Assembly: GCA_033816765.1 (NCBI GenBank)
Contig: CM066291.1
Location: forward strand, 5,934,428-5,998,427
Length of the DNA stretch: 64,000 bases
Source: Nothopassalora personata
Taxonomy: Eukaryota; Ascomycota; Dothideomycetes; Mycosphaerellales; Mycosphaerellaceae
Direction of reading: 5' to 3'
How positions within the stretch are numbered: the first letter of the stretch is position 1; every line of letters starts with the position of its first letter. Below are positions 47,605-56,740 of the stretch, piece after piece. The notes under the pieces are model-generated. The model was not told where the DNA came from. It was given only the letters and a program-made list of their open reading frames with translations, and searched no databases. A program made the translations under genes and the position numbers.

Positions 47605-48600
47605 ATGTCGATTACTAGAAGCGGAAAACGATTAACACCCTCTATAAGCTCGAATAGTATATACGAGTACCCTAAGGCACCTAAGGTATCTCTACCGGAG
47701 ACGTTCGATAGGACATAAGGGAAGCTAGAGGCCTTTTAGCTACATGTTTAGCTATACCTCTACTTTAACGCCTACTAGTTTAATAGCGAGGCCTCTAAGG
47801 TCTTATACGCCGCATTCTTCTTAAGGGGTAGGGTAGCCCGAGGATTTTAACTATACCTTAAGGACTAGCTTAACAACTAGGACGAGGGAGATAACCCGAA
47901 AACGGAAACCCGGAAGATATTTACCGATTACAATAAGTTCGAGAACAAGTTAAACGACCTATACGGGATACCTAACGAAGAGGTTTATACGGATAGGTAC
48001 ATCTGATAACTCCGACAAAACACCTTAGTTATAGTCTATACTTCTAAGTTTTAAGGATATACCGCCAATCTCGAGTAGAACGACGTAGCGTTCCAATTCT
48101 AGTTCTACCTAGGCCTAAAGGACAACGTTAAGGCCGAATTATCTTAAAACTCTAGTCTTACTAGCTTGTCCGCGATAGTTAAGGCTATAAAAGAAATCGA
48201 CGAGAGACTCTAGGAGTTAAAGTACGATAGATTCGTATAGCCTAGATTTTAGAGACCCGTAAGAGGCTAAAGAGGGGGCTTTAAGGCTAGAAGCTAGGAC
48301 CCTAATTACGGAGAACTAATAGAATTAGACGCTACGGAAAGGCGCGGACGAAGTAAGTAGTTAATAAGAGATCTAACTTGCTATGTATATAGAAAGAGAG
48401 GCTACTATACTAGAGACAGTCTAAAGAAGAATATTATTAGCCGCGAGTTTAACGTAATAGATTGGGTAATAACGATATACTAGGAATGTAAGAACTTCTT
48501 CTCGAAATCTGCCTAGTAGAAACGACCTAACGATAAAGGCATTAAATAGCGGCTTCTTAATTTAATAGCCTAGCGAAGAAGAAGTTAATAACGCGAATGG
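47605..48600 (+). pseudogene. TRG-A gag fossil
   Basis: Start ATG at 47605 (GCGAAATGTCG, the same context as TRG-B). Collinear with TRG-B gag: a retrotransposon Gag core with YGIPNEEVYTDRYIR and EIDERL blocks, then a zinc knuckle relic near 48380-48425 (C-Y-V-Y-R-K-R-G-Y-Y-T-R-D). Stops TAG/TAA, plus local frame shifts. Gag would form the particle that packages the RNA. Confidence 0.75.
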
Positions 48601-48625
48601 ACAAATAACTATCGGATACTACGAC

Positions 48626-49105
48626 TTACGAGGGATAGCCGTCCGGCTATAAAAACGGAGACGGAACCCCTATCCTACTAAGATCTATCTCGAGGGCTAA
48701 AAAATCGGAGAGAGACGGGTCGTTAGGATCGAAGGAGGTGTTTTTAGCTATATAGGCTTCGTCCTCCTCGACCTTCCGGTTCGCCTACTCTCGTACCGCC
48801 TTGTTACGACGAATACGCTAGCGAAGAGATTCTATGTTCGAGAGTAACTCTTTAACCTTTTACTCGTCCTACTTAATCTTTTACGATAGATCTTTAACGG
48901 TCTTATCTAGGCGAAATAAGGAGCAGGTAACGTAAGGTTTGCCTAGGCGTATATACTTAATATAGGACATAAGGGAGTAATCGGCAATTATAACGTAACT
49001 CGAACTAGTATAGAAGCAGTAATCGTACGGCTAAGAAAGGATAAGGGGATTAGAAAGAATCCGAGTAACGCGGCGTTTTCTATTAATAGCTAGTCTAGAG
49101 GACAT
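48626..49105 (-). pseudogene. Antisense ORF (asORF) of TRG-A
   Basis: 159 codons on the minus strand from ATG 49105, 99 bp inside the right LTR. N terminus MSSRLAINRKRRVTRIL, then MSYIKYIRLGKPYVTCS from 48970 (ancestral C-x2-C-x-R-x5-C), then a Lys/Glu/Arg coiled coil with NRKVEEDEAYIAKN, then an acidic tail ending at TAA 48628-48626. All internal stops are RIP type. Homologous in position, length and motif order to the antisense ORFs of Gypsy-2 and TRG-B. Confidence 0.75.
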
Positions 49106-49203
49106 TACGATAGAATTACGACTACGAAAATTAGAGAAATATAGAGCTATTAGTAAGAGGAAACACGTAATCGCTAGGACATCGATCCTAGGTAGGGGGA
49201 TAG

Positions 49204-49549
49204 TATTACGGTCCGGTACGATCGTGTACGTAAAGGAACTTTATTAGACGAGTAGACAAGTAGACGAGTAGACGAGTAGACGAGTAGACGAGTAGACGAG
49301 TAGACGAGTAGACGAGTAGACGAATAGACGAGTAGACGAGTAGTCGAGTAGTCGAGTACGGTCTAATTAGTTACGCTAAGACATAGTACTATATAGACGA
49401 CGCTTCTTTACGAGTAGATAGGAGCCTCGTACTTAATTTATTTTAAGTATATACTATATACTATTTAGAACTGCTACCTTTATAATAAGTCTAGACATCC
49501 CTATAAGGATCTAAGCCCGTATTGTAATAACGAATAACGGTTCCTAATA
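49204..49549 (+). repeat. TRG-A right LTR (346 bp) with minisatellite
   Basis: TATTACGG to CCTAATA. The left third holds the GACGAGTA repeat array; the right part is shared with the left LTR and with TRG-B. Confidence 0.85.
49232..49356 (+). repeat. 8-bp minisatellite (GACGAGTA)n inside an LTR
   Basis: About 14 units of GACGAGTA with a few variants (GACAAGTA, GACGAATA, GTCGAGTA). It lies in the U3 part of the TRG-A right LTR and is absent from the surviving part of the left LTR. Confidence 0.9.
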
Positions 49550-50010
49550 AGAGTATACGGTAGAAGAGAAGGAAGCTATAGTTACTATATAGCTCGCTAA
49601 GATAGGTTCGCGGTATCTCTCCTATACCTCCGCGTTTGCTAAGGGGTTTAACTACCCCTACGTACGTCTTACTATCTATTATAGCTAACCTAGGTTAATA
49701 ATCTTATTCGCCTAGTAGAGCGGTTATACTAGGCGGGACGGGTACGAGGCTATATTAGTTATAATCCTACTACTAGTAGATACGTCCTAGCCTTCTTCTA
49801 ACGCCGTTTAGGCGTATAGAGATAAACCGGATACCCTATCCCCCTGTACCGACGTAACCCTAGTTGAGTAGGCCGATCGTAAGTAGGCTACGCGGTTAGT
49901 ATTATGTTACGAATATCTCCGACTTACTATAAGTACTATATACGATAGTAAGACTAGCGCCGAGTAGTATAGACCTAGTAAAGCGTAGTGTAGTATATAA
50001 TATATTAATA
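49550..50010 (+). pseudogene. C-terminal part of a telomere-linked RecQ-like helicase
   Basis: A plus-strand frame starting in GAGTATACG reads PYVRLTIYYS, then LIILFA--SGYTRRDGYEA, which fits RecQ helicase motifs V and VI (family form FAQESGRAGRDG); the gap is two RIP stops from Gln codons. Downstream is a segment with LVLCYEYL and a Cys-rich end near 49990, where RecQ proteins have their zinc-binding domain. TRG-A and a deletion separate it from the N-terminal part. Telomere-linked RecQ-like helicase genes are a known feature of fungal chromosome ends. Confidence 0.7.
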
Positions 50011-50804
50011 GGGTCTAGACATACCCGACGCTCCGGTCGTAAACCCGGCCCTTAATAAACCCGTCCCTCGGCCTTATCTATAAGATACTACTACCGAACT
50101 ATATACTAGTTACGCGACCGAGTAAGGTAACCTAGACCGGTATACTACCTACCTAGCTCGTCTTACCGGTATCTATACGTACTACTAGCTACGCGCTACC
50201 TCCGACTAGGACTACCTATTTAATACGTACCCCTATAAGGGTACAGTAATCTAGATACGCCGTACCGTATAGTAGGCTATATTACTAAAGCCGTAGATTA
50301 TACTATATACCGCGTACTAGAAATATCTAAATCTATAGGCTATTTACGGCGTTAGCGTTCCTAGCTTAGCTATATATAGGAGGTTATATACTAGGAAAGA
50401 TATCGTCCTTCTCCTATATATTAGCGTATTTAAGCGCGTAACTAGACCGTAGTAGATTTAGCGCCGTTTTAGTAGGCGATTCCCGCGGCTAGAGAATCAC
50501 CTAGTATAGCTCGGGACCGAGGCTATATTTAGCGGTACGAGGAGTATCTAGGCTATAGTTATAGCGGTACGGGCGTTAGATAAGTTTAGGAATGTTAATA
50601 GTACTAGTACGTAACCGGTAGCTAGAGATAAGTAACCGATCTATCGAATAGAATATAACCCGACTTAGATAGATCTACCGTAATATCCTAATTAGTAGAT
50701 TATTATATATATCATTAGCATCTCTATACTATCTAACCCTAGTAACCCGTCTTAGATAGGTCTAATAGACCCGCCCGATTTATAGATTACTATATCTTCC
50801 CTTT

Positions 50805-51870
50805 AGTAATGTTCTTCCCTTAAGATATCGGAACTCCCTCTTAGAATCCTTCTATTACTTCCTAGCTTAGTTATACCGCTCCTTAAGAGTAGCGTACTCT
50901 ATAAATAGTTACATTCGCTATAGAAGAGTAAGCCGGTCCTAAAGCTTAAGTAGGCTTATAAAGATGCTAAATATTAGCCTCTTAAGAGGTCTACTAGCGT
51001 TCTATAGACTTAAGCTACTCTATAATATTTTCTTAGTTAACCCTTTTCTACCTATACTCCCTACCTAGAACCTCGAGCTAGTCGTACCTCTTAGACATTT
51101 CCTTATACGTAGTAGCTCCTTAAGTTTAAACTAATAGCTCGACTAGCGTAAGGATAGCGTACTTAACTACGCGGTTATACGGTAGGTACTAGTATAGATT
51201 ATTAACTTATATTTTTAGCCCCTAGCTAGATATTTAACCTCCTTTATACCGCTATTCTTACCGTTAATACGCTAGAGGGACTAGCCTAATGCTACTAGAT
51301 CCCTATCTACGGTAACTAACGACGTCCGGGCTAAGTTAGTCCCCCGACTTAGGTAGGTCTAATATACTACCTAACGATATCTAGGCTAAGTTAAGGCCCG
51401 ACTTAGATAGGTCTAATATACGTAACCGCTTTCTCGATTACTATATCGTTTATTTAGTACTATTCTTTACTTAAGATATTAGTACTCTTACTTAGAATCC
51501 TTCTACTACTTCCTAGCTTTTTTATACTACTCCTTAAGAATAGCGTACTCTATAAATAGTTACCTTCGCTATAGAAAGGTAAGCCGGTCCCAAAGCTCGG
51601 CGTACCTACCTAGATATTTAACGTCGGCCTCTTAAGACCTCTACCGGCGTTCTATAGACTTAAGCTAGTCTATAATATTTTCCTAGTTAATCCGTTTCTA
51701 CCTATACTCCTTACCTATAACCTTAAGCTAATTATACCCCTCCGACATTTCCTTATATATAGTAGCCCGTTACGTTTACACTAAAAGCTCGATAGGCGTA
51801 AGAGCGGTAAACTCGACTACGCGGCTATACGGTAGAAACTAGTATAGGTTATAAACTTATATATTTAAGC
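50805..51870 (+). repeat. Tandem direct repeat, period about 650 bp
   Basis: 50805-51230 aligns with 51465-51870; for example GCGTACTCTATAAATAGTTA and GTTCTATAGACTTAAGCTA occur in both, in the same order. The copies differ at many positions beyond RIP changes, so the duplication is old. Confidence 0.8.
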
Positions 51871-52023
51871 CGTCGAAAATAATAAAGTAATATAACTACT
51901 ACCTACTCGAGAGGAATATAACTTAGATTGTCTCGGTTAGATATATATATATATTAGTAGTAGCTTAGCGCTATAGCTACTCCTAACTCGAGGTAATATA
52001 GCTTAGACTACTACCTAGTCGAG

Positions 52024-52127
52024 AGTAATATAACCTAGATCGTCTAAGCCGAGTATATACGTATTATACGTACTCGCCGGTAAGCGCCGCTAACTTTAGT
52101 ATATATTAATTAGTAATTAATAGAGTT
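52024..52127 (+). repeat. Internal copy of telomere-adjacent repeat
   Basis: Aligns with 63716-63820, sharing CGTATTATACGTACTCGCCG and ending AATTAATAG. Here the next bases are AGTTACGC; at the chromosome end the TTAGGG array follows instead. Confidence 0.85.
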
Positions 52128-52529
52128 ACGCGGTAGCGTTATTATACGTATACGCGCCGGGCCCGTACCGACGCTAGCGCAATACTAGAGCCGAGCTTAT
52201 TTTTATTTATATTATAGCTTTAGATAAGTATCCTATTCTACTATACTAGATTACTAGTAAACTGAGAAACGTCGTCTAGCTTTATAATATAGTCCGTTCT
52301 TACTAGACGGCCGGTATATATACGTAAACATAAACGCGGCCCGCGAGTCTATACGTATACTAGTAGAGCTTATCCTCTTTTTTCTCGATACTTAACCCTA
52401 ACTATCTATATTATACTACCGCGCTAACTACTCTTTTCCGCTTACCTAGACCTTTCTAAGTTAGAGTATATTACTATAGTCTATTAGCCCGTACCCTATA
52501 CCTACTTAATATATAACTATACTAACTAT

Positions 52530-54412
52530 ACTAGACCTTACTATATTAGAGCGTAAACGCCGCTACGATAAGGATCTACTCGACCCCGGACGCCCTACTA
52601 AGTAATCCGTCTTATAGCGGCTACTAGTAAAGTTAAAGGCTATCGTTAATAGCAATATAACGCTATTAGACCTTAATAGCGTATCGGATAATAGTAATTT
52701 CCCTTTTACGACGAAGGACCCGCTCCTAAAGTAGCGCGCTAACTAGAACTCGAGCCCCGGATACCCCGTAAAGAGACCCGCCCCTAAGCGACTAGAGGTT
52801 AAGTCTAAGGAGTTCGTTAATAGCGAGGACTCGACGTTAGACCGCGATAGTACTATTTCTTCCGTACGAAAGCCTCGTACTAAGAATCGTTACGCCTATA
52901 AAGGCGAGGGAAATAGCTAGAGTTAGGTCGCGACTATAAAAGACCTTCGCCCTAAGCGTAAAGCTTAATAGAAATAGTGTCTCTAGGAGTACGCCGACTA
53001 CCTCGAGGAGCTAGTCGCTAATAGACGGCCCGTTAGCCTCTTTAACGTAGCCTAGGGTATCTACGTCTCCGGCCTCGAACTCCGGTAGATTAAGTCGTTA
53101 AATAATTACCTCCGTAGCTACCTTAGCGTAACCGACGTAGAGGACTTTAAGGCGCTCTACGTACTACTCGCGCCTACCCTCTAATAGTAGGGTAAGGGCT
53201 ATTAGGTATATATTTATCCCCGTAAATTGCTTAAAAGTACCTAACTTAGAGAGATCTAAGTTCTTCGCGTAGTTAGACCTATCTAAGTTAGGGGCTTTAA
53301 AGCATTATTTAGTTATAGACTTAGTATCGTCTAAGTTTAGTACCGGTTAGCCGTAATCGTTACTCGACCGCGTACTTACCCGTCGACTAGGACTCCTTCG
53401 GTATCGTATACGAAGACGGTAATAAGAAGGACTACTCTAGTACTATCCTAAAGACCTTTATACGCTAACTCCTCGAACTAGACGCTAAGTTCCTCGCGGT
53501 ACCTACCCTTACCGCCGACCCCGACGACGATACTGCCTTTAATACGGCTTTAAATAGCGGTACCTTCTCTACTACTAGACTATAGAAAGGCTATTAGGTA
53601 TTACTCTACGCCTACTAAACCGCTTATAAGGTATATTACGCCGTAAATAGCTACTAGGCGAAGATAGATCTTAAGTATTCTAACGTCCGCTATATACCGG
53701 ATATCTTCTTTAGTACTTCCCTTAACCCTATCCCGCCGGTCGTCTACCTAGTTAAGGGCTTCCCTATACGCGGTAAGGACCTCTTCCGCGCGCTTAATAT
53801 TATCTATTAGTACTACTACTACCGCTAGGTTAAGGATAATAGTACTAGTAAGGTCCGTTATAAGGATAACCTTACTAAGCCGTAGAATATCTAGAAACCT
53901 ACGGGTAAATTATCGCCCGTCGTCTACCTCCTAGTTATACCCACCCGTACTAATAACGAGTAGTAGGATCGCTACTACCGAGTAGCTATAGCGATATTAG
54001 CCGATACTAGTAGCGGTATTCGAGGTATCTCCTCGTTCGAGCTAGCTAAAGAATACTAGGCCGCTCGTAATAACCGCAAACACGCTACCCTAGCCGCGTT
54101 AGATAGTATTATTTATAGTTTATTCGGCATTACGCCTACTATAGAGTTTTTTTAGCGCCTCGATACTATAATACCCGACGTCCGCGACTAATTAATAGTC
54201 TACCTTACCGAAGGCGTAAAGATCCTATTTAAAACGCTAAGCCGTATTAATAATATAGGGTTTAAGGAGGTTATAGGTCCGGAGGCGATTAGCTACTAGA
54301 AACCCTTCGCGCTATAAGAGCTCGAGGACGATATCCCGGTAACGACGATAACCGGTAAGGCCTTTACTAAACTAAGTAGGGATATAAATAGCTAGAGCGC
54401 CTACTTACCCTC
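52530..54412 (+). pseudogene. SNF2-type helicase fossil, N-terminal part
   Basis: A plus-strand frame, RIP stops only, with Arg/Lys/Ser-rich low-complexity N-terminal sequence, then regular globular blocks up to CTACTTACCCTC. The frame resumes at 56746 after TRG-B and one target copy are skipped, so both parts are one gene. An intron of about 149 bp is likely at 53192-53340 (donor GTAAGG), carrying three palindromes. The true start is not clear; the frame may begin before 52530. CCCTC at 54408-54412 is the left target duplication of TRG-B. Confidence 0.65.
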
Positions 54413-54705
54413 TATTACGGATACACTTATTTACTACGAACGATAAGGGTTTATATAGGCTACGAGGTAGTAGGACTAAGGATAAGCGACTTAGATTAGA
54501 ATTAAGGATAAGTAACTTAGATTAGTTACGCTAAAACATAGTACTATATAGACGACGCTCTTTTATAAGTAGATAGGAGCCTCGTGCTTAACTTATTTTA
54601 AGTATATACTATATACTATTTAGATTTACTACCTTTATAACGAGAGAGACATTACTATAAAGATACTAAGCCTATTTTGTAATAACGTTATAGCGGATCC
54701 TAATA
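54413..54705 (+). repeat. TRG-B left LTR (293 bp)
   Basis: TATTACGG (from TGTTACGG) to CCTAATA. Contains two copies of a 26-bp unit with ACTTAGATTAG (about 54475-54526). The right LTR is collinear over its full length. Confidence 0.92.
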
Positions 54706-54815
54706 ACTTTAAGTACTACTACTAGGGCCCTTTACATATATTAGGGAGAGACGCTACCCGGAGTCCGTTACGATAATAGCTATAGTTAACTAGCATTACG
54801 GAACGAATAAGCGAA

Positions 54816-55860
54816 ATGTCGATTATAGGAAGTAGTAAGAATAATAACACTCCTATAGGCATACTAAACCTATTAGACTACTACCGTGTACCTAAGGTGT
54901 CTACGCCGGAGACGTTCGACGGGACTAAGGATATACTAGAGGCTTTTTAACTATAGGTTTAGTTATACCTTTACTTTAACGTATACTTGTTTTAAGGCGA
55001 GGCTAGTAAGGTCTTATACGCCGTATCCTTCCTACGAGGAAAAGTAGCTAGAGGATTCCGACTATACCTTAAGGACTAGCTATATAAATAGGGCGAGGGA
55101 GAAACACCGAAGACGGAAACTCGAAAAATTTTCTACGACTACGACGAGTTTAAGACGAAAATCGATAATCTATACGGGATACTAAATAAGGAGGTATACG
55201 CCGACCGATATATCCGATAACTTCGATAGACTACTTCTATAGCGCTATACGCCTTAGAATTCTAAGGATATACCGTAGACCTAGAATAGAACGACGTAGC
55301 TTTACGATTATAGTTCTACCTTAGGCTAAAGGACAACGTTAAAGCTAAATTATCCCGAAACGCTAGCGTTATTACGCTAGGGGCGATAATTAAGGTAGTA
55401 AAGGAGATCGACGAAAGGCTCTAGGATTTAAGATACGACCGATTCGTATAGCCTAGATACTAGAAACCCGCCGCGGACGGAAGAGGGGGCTTTAAGGCTA
55501 GAAGTTAGGACCCTAGTAGTTACAGGGATCTAATAGAATTAGACGTAACGGAACGTAGGATAGGAAGGGGGCTAAAGAGTAAAGGTTCTACCTACTACGT
55601 ATATAGCGAGTAAGGTTACTTTATAAAGAACTACAAAAGGAAGAACATAGTTAGCCGCGAGATTAACGTAATAATTCGCGAAGTGAATATATACTAGGAA
55701 TACGAGAACTTCTTCTCGACATCTACCTAGTAGAAACGACCTAATAATAATAAGGCATTAAATAGCAGCTTCTTAATTTAATAGCCTCGGATATAGAAGT
55801 TAATATTACGATATAGACAAATAACTACTAGATACTAGATAACTTACCCGACTACGTAAC
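54816..55860 (+). pseudogene. TRG-B gag fossil
   Basis: From ATG 54816 a frame reads VSTPETFDGTKDILEAF, the conserved start of the Ty3-type Gag core (P-x-x-F-D-G), then ARGFRLYLKD, YGILNKEVYADRYIR and EIDERL, and a zinc knuckle relic near 55590-55635 (Y-V-Y-S-E-stop-G-Y-F-I-K-N-Y, ancestral C-x2-C-x4-H-x4-C). About 350 codons, a full Gag without protease. RIP-type stops. Confidence 0.85.
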
Positions 55861-56346
55861 CCGCAGAATTACCCGAAGGACCCGACTACGAGAACGGAGA
55901 CCCGACGCCGGTAGACTAGAGGTTAGCCTCTGACTCCTTGAGAGTAGAGGGATTACTATCCTCCTCCGATACCTCTTACGCTATGCTATACACTGCAATT
56001 TCTCGTCCGCGTAGCGGCTATTCTTAGAGAGAACTCGCTCGTTTCTCGTAATCCGGGACTAGAGTACGGCGAGCTATTTAAGTAGGGAGTTACGGGCTTT
56101 TTAATCCGTTTCTAGCCTAGTAGCTAATTCCTCTACTATCCGGTTAAGCGCCTCCTAGGAGGTAGTAACGTAGGACCTACCTATACGGCCGTAGTAGGTA
56201 TAAGACGACGATATCCTTAGATCGGAAGAGTATTAGTAGAACCGTTTTAGACGACGATAAGTATTATAAGGAATAAGAGTAGGCTACGAATCCGCTAAGA
56301 TACGAGTAATAAGAGCCTTACGAGTAAGGGTAGATTTAGAAGACAT
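55852..56346 (-). pseudogene. Antisense ORF (asORF) of TRG-B
   Basis: 164 codons on the minus strand from ATG 56346, 102 bp inside the right LTR. N terminus MSSKSTLTRKALITRILAD, then SSYTYYGRIGRSYVTTS (ancestral C-x2-C-x-R-x5-C) near 56200, then a coiled coil (LNRIVEELATRLETD, KNSRYADEKL) and an Arg/Ser tail to TAG at 55854-55852. In-frame stops are TAG/TAA. The 3' ends of gag and the antisense ORF meet at about 55855. Homologous to the other three antisense ORFs. Confidence 0.75.
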
Positions 56347-56447
56347 CCTTTAGAACTTTAGAAGTTAGGAAACAAAGGAGGGGCATTAATTATATAAGAT
56401 AATAATACGTAATTAATAGGGACATTAATCCTAGAAGAGGGAGGTAG

Positions 56448-56740
56448 TATTACGGACACACTTATTCGCTACGAACGATAAGGGTTTATATAGGCTACGA
56501 GGTAGTAGGACTAAGGATAAGCGACTTAGATTAGGACTAAGGATAAGCGACTTAGATTAGTTACGCTAACACATAGTACTATATAGACGACGCTCTTTTA
56601 TAAGTAGATAGGAGCCTCGTACTTAACTCATTTTAAGTATATACTATATACTATTTAGATTTACTACCTTTATAATGAGAGAGACATTACTATAAAGATA
56701 CTAAGCCTATATTATAATAACGTTATAGCGGATCCTAATA
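56448..56740 (+). repeat. TRG-B right LTR (293 bp)
   Basis: TATTACGG to CCTAATA, followed by CCCTC. Differs from the left copy by few changes, mostly C/T, so little time passed between insertion and RIP. Confidence 0.92.

Larger units (their letters stand above)
47304..49549 (+). mobile_element. TRG-A: gag-only LTR retrotransposon, left LTR truncated
   Basis: The order is partial left LTR (47304-47493), gag (from ATG 47605), antisense ORF (49105-48626), polypurine tract and complete right LTR (49204-49549). There is no protease, reverse transcriptase or integrase, so it would depend on another element. LTR ends (TGTTACGG, CCTAACA) match Gypsy-2. The first part of the left LTR is missing together with the middle of the RecQ-like gene; the join shares CGGTCT(A). 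RIP-inactivated. The layout corresponds to what is called TR-GAG in plants. Confidence 0.82.
50011..52529. other. Subtelomeric repeat region
   Basis: No confident gene. It contains two diverged direct copies of a block of about 420 bp (50805-51230 and 51465-51870, period about 650 bp), several CTTAGA/TCTAAG palindromes, and a copy of the telomere-adjacent repeat (52024-52127). Confidence 0.6.
54413..56740 (+). mobile_element. TRG-B: complete gag-only LTR retrotransposon
   Basis: 2328 bp with two 293-bp LTRs (54413-54705, 56448-56740) and a CCCTC target duplication (54408-54412, 56741-56745). Between the LTRs lie only a gag gene (54816 to about 55860) and the antisense ORF (56346-55852). No pol domains are present, so it must have moved with enzymes from elsewhere; Gypsy-2, which shares LTR ends and the antisense ORF, is the obvious candidate. 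RIP-inactivated. It sits in the SNF2 gene. Confidence 0.92.

Noticed and set aside
49232..49356. CRISPR-like array
   Set aside because: The 8-bp units are contiguous without spacers and lie inside a retrotransposon LTR of a eukaryote.
47292..49554. Target-site duplication for TRG-A
   Set aside because: The left end of the element is lost in a deletion; the bases flanking the two ends do not match.
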